DNA from: Bacillus pseudomycoides | Lineage (GTDB): Bacteria; Bacillota; Bacilli; Bacillales; Bacillaceae_G | Length of the DNA stretch: 64,000 nt | Assembly: GCF_022811845.1 (NCBI RefSeq) | Contig: NZ_CP064266.1 | Span: forward strand, 4,588,001-4,652,000 | Direction of reading: 5' to 3' | Shown here: positions 54,007 to 63,230 of the stretch, piece after piece | Layout of the letters: each line of letters opens with the position of its first letter | Position numbering within the stretch: the first letter of the stretch is position 1 | Program-made: the position numbers and the translations under genes | Notes under the pieces: model-generated | What the model was told of the DNA's origin: nothing | Database searches by the model: none | Seen by the model: only the letters and a program-made list of their open reading frames with translations

Positions 54007-55077
54007 ATGGATTTTGAAATAAATTTCCTCTCCTTCTATGTTGTACAAGTAGAAGGAAAAGGTGAACAAGCAGATAAACGATATAAACATTTCCAAACGT
54101 TAGATGCTGAAGAATATGAAGACAACCCTTTAAAAGAATTCTTAGATGGGGAATTATTAAAAATATCTAAACGAAAAGTAGAACGTCATGCAAAGACCGA
54201 ACAAGCCCCAACAAAAATTGGTCGATTTATTGTAGAAGCTGGGCACGAATTCGATTCAAACCCTCACTATAATTTATTTAATCGTATCCGCTTTGCAGAA
54301 ACGAAAGAGAATTTTAAAGATATGAGTGAACCTCTCGTTTATACATATATCGATACAAGTGCAGTACGCGGTGGTGTATTTTTAGTTGCCCAAGCAAAAC
54401 TACGTAAATACTTTGACGATCCATTCGTATTCGTTATGAAGTGTGACTTCGAGCCAAAAGTTGCTTCCATTTCCGACGAAACAACACTTATTCGCAACGT
54501 TGAAATGGCAATTACGACAAAGAATATGAAATCTATTCAATACCCATACATGCCAGAAGAAGGCATTGTAGAGCCTGGCGAACTAAAAATCCACCAAGCA
54601 TCACACGCACGCTACTTTGAGGATTTCTTAAAATTCGTCGAATACGAACGCTCTATGCCAGAAATTATGAAAACACAAGTTATGGACATGGTATACGACC
54701 AAATCGAAGACGTGTTTGAAGAAGGTACGGAAGAACGAGAACAATTCGACCAAGCGATGGAAGTATGGGCCGCCAGTCCTAAGCGTGAAATTATGGAACA
54801 TTTCACAACGGAAGAAGTAATGGAAGCTACAGCGCAAATTGTGGAGCATACCCCTGAGATAGAATTAAAGCTAAAGGCAGATCATATTTCTGTGAAGGCA
54901 TTGCTTGCAGATTTTGGGGAACAGATTCATATTGCCAAGGTTAATGATAAATATGTACTAATGATTGAGGCGGATACACTTACGTTTGAGAAAGGATTCT
55001 CCCCTATCGAGTTTCTGAAGCCTGATGAGTTGCAAGATGTGATTGAGCGGATTGAGAAGAAAGCTTCCAATCCATAA
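54007..55077 (+). CDS. DUF3900 protein
   Basis: The start is set at ATG 54007 (AAGGTGATAA upstream); 356 aa, soluble, acidic. It has a beta-rich N-terminal half (NFLSFYVVQVEGKGEQADKRY) and a helical acidic middle (VYDQIEDVFEEGTEEREQFD). Assigned to DUF3900 by general resemblance. Some of this family resemble phage/nucleoid-associated NdpA-like folds, but no catalytic motif is visible. Monocistronic. Confidence 0.6.
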   Translation: MDFEINFLSFYVVQVEGKGEQADKRYKHFQTLDAEEYEDNPLKEFLDGELLKISKRKVERHAKTEQAPTKIGRFIVEAGHEFDSNPHYNLFNRIRFAETKENFKDMSEPLVYTYIDTSAVRGGVFLVAQAKLRKYFDDPFVFVMKCDFEPKVASISDETTLIRNVEMAITTKNMKSIQYPYMPEEGIVEPGELKIHQASHARYFEDFLKFVEYERSMPEIMKTQVMDMVYDQIEDVFEEGTEEREQFDQAMEVWAASPKREIMEHFTTEEVMEATAQIVEHTPEIELKLKADHISVKALLADFGEQIHIAKVNDKYVLMIEADTLTFEKGFSPIEFLKPDELQDVIERIEKKASNP

Positions 55078-55199
55078 CAATACTAGATGTACACATATCA
55101 AAGATAGCAAGCGTATAACCCACTAATGTTGCCACGTTTGTGACCATTAATTTATCAAATCACGGTTCAAGAGTTGAGTAAAAGCTTCCATATTACTTT

Positions 55200-55235
55200 T
55201 TTTATTGAGCGCTAATAACAAGCGCTCTTTTATTT
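55200..55235 (+). terminator. Terminator after DUF3900 (left copy of a diverged duplication)
   Basis: GAGCGCT-AATAACA-AGCGCTC followed by TTTTATTT. The same hairpin and flank recur at 59400. Confidence 0.75.
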
Positions 55236-55259
55236 CCCTCATATTCCCATGTCCATTCC

Positions 55260-55472
55260 ATGGTCACTATAAATATACGGATACTAAAACCTTCTATATC
55301 GTCAGGTCGCTTATTCCGAAACGTAAACACCAACTTCATTCAAATTTTCACTCTCAACCAAACTGATCAGCCACAAACTGTAACCGTATCGATAACCAAC
55401 TGGCAAGATACTTGTGATGCAAACGAATTTCCTAAGTATGGATATCTTTGCGGAGAACTCGTTAATGATTGA
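55260..55472 (+). CDS. 70-aa hypothetical protein, possibly a gene fragment
   Basis: An ATG frame with no RBS. It reads VTINIRILKPSISSGRLFRN, then NTNFIQIFTLNQTDQPQTVTVSITNWQDTC, resembling small Bacillus surface or exosporium-type beta proteins with a QTVTV...NW/DW ending. A diverged copy of its first codons occurs at about 59459. Whether it is expressed is uncertain. Confidence 0.4.
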   Translation: MVTINIRILKPSISSGRLFRNVNTNFIQIFTLNQTDQPQTVTVSITNWQDTCDANEFPKYGYLCGELVND

Positions 55473-55521
55473 ACGAGTTGAAACGGAATGGGGATACCGT
55501 CCTTCATGGACAATTTTCCCC

Positions 55522-55553
55522 GGGGCAACCGATCCTATTAGACCGGTTGCCCC
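55522..55553. terminator. GC-rich hairpin
   Basis: GGGGCAACCG pairs with CGGTTGCCCC around a 12-nt loop; the T-tract is poor. Follows the 70-aa frame. Confidence 0.45.
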
Positions 55554-55585
55554 CGCTTAACATGGAATAAATACGTTATGTATTA

Positions 55586-55620
55586 AAAACCGACTCCTAT
55601 TACATAGCCGGTTTCTTTTA
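55586..55620 (-). terminator. Terminator of the beta-helix gene
   Basis: Minus strand: AAACCGGC...GTCGGTTTTT, with a T-tract, 26 bp past the stop at 55646. Confidence 0.65.
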
Positions 55621-55645
55621 TTGCTTCACATACACTTTGTCTTCA

Positions 55646-57736
55646 TTAGGAAACAGTAGGTAAAGTGATATTTGTAAAAATATTATCTGAATCAACAAAG
55701 TTACGTATGTGATTTTTATTTGTATAATATTTTAAATTCAAAGGTGTAGATCCTGTATAAACAAACTCATTTCCTTCTAGAACTAGTTCATTCGCTGCAT
55801 TAGCTGAGCCAGATGCTAATAAGGCACCAAAAGATATATTGTTTATCGTGACTATACAATTTGCTGCTTTATAAATTGTATATGGCCTGTTTGTATCTGA
55901 TAAAAACAGATTATTTTTGGTATTGATAGTGATATCGCATTCTTCTAATGACGTGTATGATACTTGGTTGTCCACATTTGTAATACCGCATTCACAGGTC
56001 GTATCTATAAGCTTTGATTTAGTAACCTTAACGTTCATGGGGCGTCCGTTAAACATATGATTTCTCAGCTCACAATTAATAAATTCTGATCTAGTGAATT
56101 CACAGACATCTACATTCTTAGGATTTGGATTTTCAGATCTGACTCGTAAGTTTTCGAATCTACAATTATCATACTCTTTCACTTTAAACGTCATTTCCTT
56201 TTGTATAGGGACAGATTTAAAGGTACATCTGCTTATTTTGTTTGCCTTTAACCACGGTGCAGTAACTAGATTTTCTGTAAAAACAATGTAATTATTATCA
56301 AACGTGCAATTATCGCCCATTGCAATCATGTCAGGATTTACGTATTGATTGTTTGATAATGAAACCCTGTATGAATCACTAGTTACATTCATGATGCCAC
56401 CTGTAAAGCTGTTGCCCTCGATATTCACAAACGCCGCACTGAAATTAGAAGTCATAAGGCCAATGTTGTTTTGACAGTTGTATAAGAAGTTATCCTTAAT
56501 GTTTGCATGCACGAGAGAATACAAATTGATTGCAATATTATCAATGTTGTAAATGTGATTGTGCTCTATTAAAACATCGTAACACCCAACTAAGATACCA
56601 TGATAACTACCGTAAATTTCGTTATCTTTTATCGTACAACTTGCCCCATAACTATCTTCCATATTTATCGAATATCTAGTCGGGTCATTGAAAAGCGGTT
56701 TTCCATCCAAAAACCTAACCAAACCTTTTCCATTATCACGGATTTTATTGTTTACAATTTTGTTATAGCTACCACCTAAAGTAATACCGCCCCTATGCCC
56801 ATTAAATATTTCACACTTTTTCACTGTATTATGATGGGGGATCCCGCCAAACATAATAGTAATCTGCATATTCTTACTTGGGTTGGTTTCATTGTAATAC
56901 TGCAATCTAAACTTAGTTGCAGTAACAGGAATAGAAATATCGGTATAAATTCGTCTTTTCTTCATAACCCCTATGAATTTGTTGCTATTGTCGTAAAAGA
57001 AGATGTCCAATTCTTGAGTATTTAAATTAGTTTTTCTAGCGTATCCTGCGCCAGCTATAAGGAAAGAATTTATCTTTGGTGTTAAATCTTGAGGTATGTT
57101 TAACAGTTTTGTTATGAGTGTATTAGCCGAGGTGATTGGTTGTCCAGTTGTGTAATCTAAAGCACTTAATGTAAGTCCTTGATCAAATTCACCATAGTTA
57201 TATATAGAATCTGAGCTAAATGAAACATTATCACCCATGTAATCGCGAACTGTACAATTTGTCATAGAACAATAACTTGAACTTCTTTGAAAGAGAACTC
57301 CATATGTGTGCTCCATTGCTGCTTCTAAAGGATTCGAGAAACTCCTATCATCCCTACATCCAATGACGGTTCCGTCAAATAAATGAGAATTAGTGGTTTT
57401 GCTAAAAACAACACTATTTCCTTTAAAGTTGTAATAATCAGTAGTTGTTCTATTATCGAATGGTGATTTTTTGTTAGAATCATATATTACTTTTAGTGTT
57501 GAACCATTTAAATTAAAATCAATATTAGAAACCATAGCGATTTCACGAGGATAACAGATCGCATAATTCCCCTTTGGAAGAATCACTTCAGCATAATTGT
57601 TAACCGCCGCAAATTGTAATGCACTGTTTATTCCCTGTATATTCTTATCAGCTTGTATATAATCAGCATCTGCATAGGGCTTGGTAGGGAATCCTTCTTT
57701 TATACCCCACTGATTTAATTCAATTAAATAATCCAA
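55646..57736 (-). CDS. Right-handed parallel beta-helix protein (pectate-lyase-like / tailspike-like)
   Basis: 696 aa. TTG start after AAGGGGTGAA. The N-terminus (YIQADKNIQGINSALQFAA, VILPKGNYAI) is the pectate-lyase-superfamily cap seen in phage tailspikes and in exopolysaccharide-acting enzymes. Then many beta-helix coils with Asn ladders (NKIVNNKIRDNGKG, CTIKDNEIYGSYHGILVG, VLIEHNHIYNIDNIAINLYS). A Ser/Thr-rich insert at about 200-290 resembles a carbohydrate-binding beta-sandwich. No signal peptide and no phage structural genes nearby. Might be a domesticated tail fibre or a spore-surface protein; enzymatic activity is unproven. Confidence 0.75.
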   Translation of the reverse strand: MDYLIELNQWGIKEGFPTKPYADADYIQADKNIQGINSALQFAAVNNYAEVILPKGNYAICYPREIAMVSNIDFNLNGSTLKVIYDSNKKSPFDNRTTTDYYNFKGNSVVFSKTTNSHLFDGTVIGCRDDRSFSNPLEAAMEHTYGVLFQRSSSYCSMTNCTVRDYMGDNVSFSSDSIYNYGEFDQGLTLSALDYTTGQPITSANTLITKLLNIPQDLTPKINSFLIAGAGYARKTNLNTQELDIFFYDNSNKFIGVMKKRRIYTDISIPVTATKFRLQYYNETNPSKNMQITIMFGGIPHHNTVKKCEIFNGHRGGITLGGSYNKIVNNKIRDNGKGLVRFLDGKPLFNDPTRYSINMEDSYGASCTIKDNEIYGSYHGILVGCYDVLIEHNHIYNIDNIAINLYSLVHANIKDNFLYNCQNNIGLMTSNFSAAFVNIEGNSFTGGIMNVTSDSYRVSLSNNQYVNPDMIAMGDNCTFDNNYIVFTENLVTAPWLKANKISRCTFKSVPIQKEMTFKVKEYDNCRFENLRVRSENPNPKNVDVCEFTRSEFINCELRNHMFNGRPMNVKVTKSKLIDTTCECGITNVDNQVSYTSLEECDITINTKNNLFLSDTNRPYTIYKAANCIVTINNISFGALLASGSANAANELVLEGNEFVYTGSTPLNLKYYTNKNHIRNFVDSDNIFTNITLPTVS

Positions 57737-58087
57737 TTCTCTTCACCCCTTCATTTTCTTAAAATAGTATATTCATTAATAAAAGAAACCGTCCCTATAA
57801 AAGGAAACTGTTTTAAAAATCACTAAAATTTACAGTCCTATTCATAAAAAAACAGTTATATTCTCTCGTTAGATTTAACAGTACTCCAGCAGAAGTCCCC
57901 TTCCTCAAGCGCGTGCAGGACATAGTCCAGTGGTAGGGAGGGGATGAATGTTGGTCGTACACAGCACGAAGTTTTCGTTTCCTTTTTTGTAACTTCATGT
58001 ATACTAGTAGTAAAGGGGAACGTATATTCGTTTCTTTGTTTTTAGGAATTTGAAACACTACAATGAAAAAAGAGGAAGGTGATGACA
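57737..58087. other. 351-bp region holding the left part of the TnpB element
   Basis: GC-rich pairing between AGTCCCCTTCC (about 57894) and GGGAGGGGAT (about 57934), a small hairpin ACGAA-GTT-TTCGT (57966-57978) like an IS200/IS605 subterminal loop, and GGAACGTATATTCG (58017-58030), a degenerate SOS-box-like dyad. The exact left boundary is not clear. Confidence 0.4.
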
Positions 58088-59204
58088 ATGTTGCTGAGCC
58101 AAAAATATGAAATTTTCCTAACGAAAGAACAGAAAGAAATGTTAGAACGTTGGCTACAATATTGTCGTCAAACCTATAACTCTGCTCTTTTAGATAAACA
58201 GAGAAAATAAGCAATTGTATACACGTTCTGACATGCAAAAGCAACAAGTAATCGATAAGAAGAGATATCCTTTTCTGAAAGAAGTGCCATCACAGCCCTT
58301 ACAAGAAGTATTTTTACGACTTAAAAAGGCATATGATGGCTTTTTTCGTGGGAATACGAACTATCCCAAATTGAAAAAGTATAAAGACTATAATAGTCTC
58401 ACTTTCCCTCAATTTGGATTCAAATCGAATGGGAAACACCGCTTTGCGATGTCATTTGCAGATAACGGAAATTTATATAACAAACAATTAGGAGAAATAG
58501 AGATTCATCTGCATCGGCCGATAGAAGGAATAATCAAACAGTTGATTCTGAAACGCCAATCGAAGAGATGGTACGCTATTTTTAGTGTCGAAAGACAGGA
58601 TGTACCTCCCTCTATTGATATGGAAAATGCAATTGGTATAGATGTAGGACTGAATCAATACGCTGTTCTTTCAAATAGAACGGTATTTGAAAATCCAAGA
58701 TTTCTTCTGCAAAAAGAAAAACAACTGCGGAAAGCACAGCGTAACCTTTCGAAGAAAAAGAAGGACTCTGCGAACTATAAGAAGCAAGTAGAACGAATTC
58801 AGATCCTTCATGAAAAGGTAGCGAATCAAAGAAAAGATTTCTTACACAAATTAAGTTATCATCTCACGCAAATGTATTCGGTGATTTGTATAGAAAATCT
58901 TGATATTCGAAAGATGGTTCGGAATCGAAAAGTTTCGAAATCGATCTCTGATGCAGGCTGGGGCGCTTTTCGTAAGATGCTTTTGTATAAGTGCGAGAAA
59001 TTTGGCGGTTTACTTGTGAAAGTAGACCCAGCGTACACATCACAAGATTGTTCTAGCTGTGGGAATCGTGTGGAAAAATCAATTTCGATTCGGACACATA
59101 TTTGTACAAAGTGTGGAACAGTGTTAGACAGAGATTATAATGCAAGTCTCAACATTTTGCGAAAAGGATTAGAGCGATTACTTATGAGAACGACCGAAGA
59201 ATGA
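58088..59204 (+). pseudogene. tnpB: IS200/IS605-family TnpB (RNA-guided nuclease), one-base frameshift
   Basis: ATG 58088 (GGAAGGTGATG upstream) opens MLLSQKYEIFLTKEQKEMLE and meets a TAA at 58208-58210. Removing that extra T gives RKKQLYTRSDMQKQ and an open frame to 59204. The body is a complete TnpB: RuvC Asp in AIGIDVGLNQYAVL, Glu in VICIENLDI, zinc finger CSSCG...CTKCG, final Asp in DRDYNASLNIL. About 370 aa. No tnpA is present, as in IS1341-type elements. The shift could be mutation or sequencing error; a shorter TTG-initiated form (58215) lacking the first 42 residues is possible. Confidence 0.85.
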
Positions 59205-59353
59205 AACTGTAGGGCAAGGTTGTGTCCAAACAGTATAAACGACGCCTGTGGAGAGTATGTAAGACTGCTTGGGTTCCCAAGCAACAGCGCTCTATGAAAC
59301 AGGAAGCCTCTTCTTCAAACGACTCGTAAGAGTGTTAAGGAGGGGTCATTCAC
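59205..59353 (+). ncRNA. Right end of the TnpB element, candidate omega-RNA scaffold
   Basis: Directly after tnpB. CTTGGG-TT-CCCAAG hairpin (about 59269-59282), AGGAAGCCTCTTCTTC, then AAGGAGGGGTCATTCAC ending at about 59351. The TTCAC-like end is typical of IS605 right ends, where the reRNA/omega-RNA scaffold stops and the guide begins in the flank (AGACCAGTTT...). Position-based prediction. Confidence 0.5.
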
Positions 59354-59395
59354 AGACCAGTTTTATTTTACAATTGCATCCCCTCTTCCATATTA

Positions 59396-59520
59396 TAGTT
59401 TTTATTGAGCGCTATTCTGTAGCGCTCTTTTATTTTTACTCACATCCCTTTGCCTGTACCTTGATTACTATACATATCCGGACACGAAAACCTACTATTA
59501 GAATTCAAAAAGATGACATT
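59396..59520 (+). repeat. Diverged duplicate of 55197-55320
   Basis: TTTTTATTGAGCGCT...AGCGCTCTTTTATTT followed by a degenerate copy of the start of the 70-aa frame (ITIHIRTRKPTI versus VTINIRILKPSI). About three quarters of bases agree by eye. The two copies flank the beta-helix and TnpB block. Confidence 0.6.
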
Positions 59521-59694
59521 TCTTCAATATATCCTATCAGGCTATTGTTTGTATAACTACTAGAACTGAAGAAAAGCAGTTATCTTTAAACTACAATAAA
59601 ATATATCAGAATTTAAGGAAGACAGCTCAAGGCGAATTGTCCGTAAGAAACAACTGATGAGAGGGGAATAATCACGGGAAATGCCGCACTTTCT

Positions 59695-60039
59695 TTAAAA
59701 TGGACCGATATGGTTCGATCTTAAATAAAAACTAAAAAAAGTACCTAGAATAAAAAAAGGGGAAATGACAAGAAAATAATGTTTTTTTCTCATCTTCACA
59801 GCATGCAAAAATTTTCTGTTCGTAAATATGATTACAGGAAAAAGAATACCACTTATTATTAAAGTAATAGCCATTCCCATAATGATACCTACCCACTCTT
59901 CTCCTACCATATCTGAACAACCATTAAAGAAGCAATTAATTGAATAAACAGTTATTAACAACCATAAAAGGGCATACGTAAAAAGAAGACCAAAAATAAA
60001 ATTTAGAAAAACACTTATTGCTAAACACAACTTTTTCAT
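59695..60039 (-). CDS. Hypothetical membrane protein, 114 aa
   Basis: Three TM helices (about 5-33, 48-72, 85-105). Two Cys in the first outer loop (INCFFNGCSDM). RBS GAGGTGA. Family not recognised. Single gene. Confidence 0.6.
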   Translation of the reverse strand: MKKLCLAISVFLNFIFGLLFTYALLWLLITVYSINCFFNGCSDMVGEEWVGIIMGMAITLIISGILFPVIIFTNRKFLHAVKMRKKHYFLVISPFFILGTFFSFYLRSNHIGPF

Positions 60040-60181
60040 CTATTCACCTCAAAAACAATGCACTTTCACACATTAACTTTTGGAAAATCCGTGCGCTTAT
60101 AACCATCGTTCTTTAAATCAAAGAAGCCCGACTAAAAAATATTTTTTTACATTCATTTACACGAGCATTTTTAACTTTTAA

Positions 60182-61027
60182 CTATACATCATTTATTTCG
60201 TTACTCAATTCTTCTAACACTCGCAACTGCTGCTCACCTTTCTTTACAGCGATAGTAAAATAATTTTGTAAAAGTACGATTGTATCATCATGAATATAAT
60301 ATCGTTCTACTATATTCTCCCACGTCTTACTGTTTTGAAAATCAGCCCACCTAAATTGAATATGTTCTTTTTTCTTTAATTCTTTAAATACCCATCTTTT
60401 CATTTTCTTTTTTGCTTTTTCAGTTAATACACCATTCTTGGCAAGTATGAGCTCTTCATTTCTTTTATATCTCTTATAAATATCCTTTTCCTTAGATACT
60501 TTAAGGAAGATATTTACCGTATTCTTCGCGTCCGCATAAGCACGGTGCTGTTTTCCTTCCCATTCTAAATCGAATTGTTCCACCGCAAATTTTAAACTCG
60601 GTGTATCTATAAATAATTCTTCATATGCTTGAAATATAAATTTTTGCAAATCAAATTTTCTTTCATTCTCTATATTAGAACATTCTATATTATGTAAATT
60701 AAAATCTTGTGCGAGAAATTTATAATCCTCCTTACCCCATGTTACAAACATACAATCATCTCCGGTAAATTGAAGGAATTGCTCCATTACCTTTGGGAAC
60801 ATTTCTACCTCTTTTAGATCTCGCTTTGTAATTCCTGTTAATTTTGTTGTATGACGTGTTAGAGGCGCAGTTGGTTTAACAAGTGAAGCAAATCGCCCTA
60901 TAATACGCATTGTACTTGCTTCTACTTTGATTGCTCCAATATCAACTACTTCCGATGGATCTTGTGATTTATAAGGTCGAAAATTCCTTTCGACATCAAA
61001 TACAATATAATATTTAGGTTCATTCAA
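60182..61027 (-). CDS. DEDDh 3'-5' exonuclease (KapD/ERI-1-like)
   Basis: 281 aa. RNase T/DnaQ fold: YYIVFDVERN (Exo I Asp-Glu), VTWGKEDYKFL (Exo II Asp), and GKQHRAYADAKNT (Exo III His and Asp). The first 190 residues match KapD-type exonucleases. An extra basic C-terminal 90 residues (KKKMKRWVFKELKKKEHIQF) may bind nucleic acid. KapD inhibits KinA-driven sporulation in B. subtilis; an equivalent role is only a possibility. Confidence 0.85.
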   Translation of the reverse strand: MNEPKYYIVFDVERNFRPYKSQDPSEVVDIGAIKVEASTMRIIGRFASLVKPTAPLTRHTTKLTGITKRDLKEVEMFPKVMEQFLQFTGDDCMFVTWGKEDYKFLAQDFNLHNIECSNIENERKFDLQKFIFQAYEELFIDTPSLKFAVEQFDLEWEGKQHRAYADAKNTVNIFLKVSKEKDIYKRYKRNEELILAKNGVLTEKAKKKMKRWVFKELKKKEHIQFRWADFQNSKTWENIVERYYIHDDTIVLLQNYFTIAVKKGEQQLRVLEELSNEINDV

Positions 61028-61126
61028 GTCACATACCTCTTCCTTGTTTGATTATATTTATAGCCATATAGTCCCACTGTACAAATACCCAGCAACGAAA
61101 GTTATTTTTTGAATATTATAATAAAA

Positions 61127-61220
61127 AGAAAAGTGAAACTTCCATTAATCGGGGATTCTTCATCTCCCATCTAATTCCTTTTCCTTTCCTAAATTATTTC
61201 CAATGAATAGCAGAATAAAC
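61127..61220 (+). repeat. bcr1-like repeat, copy 4 (degenerate)
   Basis: AAAAGTGAAACTTCCATTAATC, then GGGGATTCTTCATCTCCC, CTAATTCCTTTTCCTTTC, and AATGAATAGCAGAATAAAC follow the order of bcr1 segments with many changes and a deletion. Confidence 0.6.
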
Positions 61221-61258
61221 ATATATACGAAAGAGTACAACGAATCAATTCCAACAAA

Positions 61259-61288
61259 AAAAGGAGAAGGGCAAGCCCTTCTCCTTTT
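61259..61288. terminator. Terminator of the cold-shock gene
   Basis: AAAAGGAGAAGGGC-AA-GCCCTTCTCCTTTT, perfect. Confidence 0.9.
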
Positions 61289-61295
61289 CATTCAA

Positions 61296-61496
61296 TTACT
61301 TCTTAACTACGTTAGTAGCTTGTGGTCCACGGTTACCTTGTTCTACTTCGAAAGTAACTTCTTGACCTTCTTCTAAAGTTTTGAAGCCGTCGCCTTGGAT
61401 AGCTGAGAAATGAACGAATACGTCTTCTCCGCCTTCAACTTCGATGAATCCGAAACCTTTTTCTGAGTTAAACCATTTTACTTTACCGTTTTGCAT
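61296..61496 (-). CDS. Cold-shock protein (CspD/CspB-like)
   Basis: 66 aa single OB-fold. RNP1 KGFGFIEV and RNP2 VFVHFSAIQ are intact. It binds single-stranded RNA/DNA as an RNA chaperone. RBS AGGAGG. A 5' leader of over 100 nt (61497 to about 61690) is gene-free and AT-rich, as expected for csp mRNAs; I did not resolve a thermosensor fold or a promoter with certainty. Confidence 0.95.
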   Translation of the reverse strand: MQNGKVKWFNSEKGFGFIEVEGGEDVFVHFSAIQGDGFKTLEEGQEVTFEVEQGNRGPQATNVVKK

Positions 61497-61709
61497 GAAA
61501 AAATCCTCCTACAATGTACCTATATGTACATATTCATTTTCGACCACTTTACAACAATAATAAAGACATTAAAAAACTGCAACCCCAGAGGAGATTTAAC
61601 ATTGCTATCCTCCTCTGAAGTTACAGCTCATTTAAATCTCTATATTATTAAAAGTAAAATGGTTTATAATCACTATATCATATCAATATAATAAAAGTAA
61701 AGCTAAATT

Positions 61710-62021
61710 TTATTTTTTACACATTTTACACAATTTTTTTTGCCACTGCATCACTTTTGATTCTCCTGATCCAGCCACAACATAGCCTTCATCCTGATTA
61801 ACAATGCGCCATCCGTGACCTTTAATAGATCCACATACCGTTACCATGCCTTCATCTAGGAGCACACGACATACTGTACTAATTCCAGCTTTATTCTGTG
61901 TAGATGTTGTATATAATACTTGTTGATCAACACTCAAATCTAAATAGCTACTTGCTTTTTGTTCACTTTGACATGTATGCCAATTTAATTTTTTCTTTTT
62001 TCTACAAATAAAACGCCACAA
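61710..62021 (-). CDS. Hypothetical protein, 103 aa, possibly shortened at its start
   Basis: Soluble, basic, not recognised. The TTG start (62021) is poorly spaced from the GGAGATG upstream. If one T were added to the T5 run at about 62021-62025, the ATG at 62034 would read straight in as MKKLFLWRFICRKKKK, a natural N-terminus. So this may be a recent frameshift. Confidence 0.5.
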   Translation of the reverse strand: MWRFICRKKKKLNWHTCQSEQKASSYLDLSVDQQVLYTTSTQNKAGISTVCRVLLDEGMVTVCGSIKGHGWRIVNQDEGYVVAGSGESKVMQWQKKLCKMCKK

Positions 62022-62084
62022 AAAGTTTCTTCATCTCCACTAATTATTTATACAATCCGAAAATCAACTATCTATTTGTACAAA

Positions 62085-62121
62085 AAAAACACGAATGACC
62101 ATTCTTGTCATTCGTGTTTTT
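62085..62121. terminator. Terminator of the acetate transporter gene
   Basis: AAAAACACGAATGAC pairs with GTCATTCGTGTTTTT around CATTCTT. Confidence 0.88.
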
Positions 62122-62126
62122 CATTC

Positions 62127-62744
62127 TTATTTCTTAAAAATACCAAATGGTTTTCCTACTGGTAATACAACTTTTCCGAAGTGTGTATTTAATACAGCAG
62201 CTGCTGAACCATAGAAAGATAGTAATGAAATACATAGTTCAGAATACGCTGCTAAGTTATGCATAGTATGTGGCATCACACCTAAAGTACTAAATGAAAG
62301 ACCAATAAATAAGAAATCAATAAGTACAAAAATCATAAATAATACTTTATGTGTTTCCATTGCTCCAATTGTCATAAAGATTGTAAAAATTAAGTATCCA
62401 ATAAATGCTACACCAAGCTGCTTTGGATCTACAGATTGGGCTAATTTCTCGCCAAATACGCCAAGTTGAATTAACCAAGACGTTCCAACACCTAGCCAAA
62501 ATAGGCCATATGCACCGAAGGCAGTTGTACCGAACGTATTGTTATGCTTCGCATCGTGAATACATGCAAAGAGTTGTGCAAATCCTCCTAAAAAGATTGC
62601 CCATGGTAATACTAATGCAACGCCATCCGTTAATCCTAATTTTTGTGATGATGCTACAAGTGTTACCATTGCCAATCCAAATAGACCAATTCCAGATGGA
62701 TCCGCTGTTGTCATTTTCACATGATGTGTAGTTTGATTACTCAT
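62127..62744 (-). CDS. GPR1/FUN34/YaaH-family acetate transporter (SatP-like)
   Basis: The start is set at ATG 62744, with CAGGAGG upstream. 205 aa, six TM helices. The signature near the first helix, DPSGIGLFGLAMVTL, corresponds to the family's NPxPLGL motif region. Acetate/succinate-proton symport across the cell membrane is the usual role. Single gene with a perfect terminator. Confidence 0.9.
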   Translation of the reverse strand: MSNQTTHHVKMTTADPSGIGLFGLAMVTLVASSQKLGLTDGVALVLPWAIFLGGFAQLFACIHDAKHNNTFGTTAFGAYGLFWLGVGTSWLIQLGVFGEKLAQSVDPKQLGVAFIGYLIFTIFMTIGAMETHKVLFMIFVLIDFLFIGLSFSTLGVMPHTMHNLAAYSELCISLLSFYGSAAAVLNTHFGKVVLPVGKPFGIFKK

Positions 62745-62813
62745 AAAAAACCTCCTGATTTTGAACACATACTTGAATACAATACTGAAATCAGAAGACC
62801 ATGTCAATGGTTT

Positions 62814-63230
62814 TTATTGTATGTCGTCAGACTTCACGCTTTTGTAACAATAAACGATTTTTTCTGCTACGTCATACGGCTTGATATTGAGATTTAGTAG
62901 CTCTTTTACAGGGATCCAAACTGGCATGTATTCTCCTCTATCACCCTTTGTAAACTCTTCAGCTTTTCCTGTACTAAAAACACCACCAATGATACGAGCT
63001 TCATAAAAATATTGCGTGCCTTTATACTCATACTTCGTAACGAGTTTTTGAATTTCAACATGCACGCCTAGTTCTTCATAAGCCTCACGTATGGTTGCTT
63101 CTTCAGGTGTTTCATTTTCTTCAATTTCTCCACCTGGAAATACAAAGTATACTTCATTGTTTCGAATACGTTTTATAAGGGCGACTTGATCATCCTGTAT
63201 AATAATAGCTGCACTACGATTTCGACTCAT
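62814..63230 (-). CDS. NUDIX hydrolase
   Basis: 138 aa. The NUDIX box runs from GGEIEENETPEEATIREAYE to ELGV, a complete Gx5Ex7REUxEExGU. Hydrolyses a nucleoside-diphosphate-linked compound; the substrate is not defined. Its ATG overlaps the stop of the ASCH remnant (ATGA, 63227-63230), so the original operon was ASCH-NUDIX. Confidence 0.92.
   Translation of the reverse strand: MSRNRSAAIIIQDDQVALIKRIRNNEVYFVFPGGEIEENETPEEATIREAYEELGVHVEIQKLVTKYEYKGTQYFYEARIIGGVFSTGKAEEFTKGDRGEYMPVWIPVKELLNLNIKPYDVAEKIVYCYKSVKSDDIQ

Noticed and set aside
57813..58247. 144-codon minus-strand frame over the TnpB left end
   Set aside because: Overlaps the start of tnpB and the element's left end; no RBS or motif.
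55646..59204. Cryptic prophage
   Set aside because: Only one tailspike-like gene and a TnpB; no integrase, terminase, portal, tail or lysis genes.
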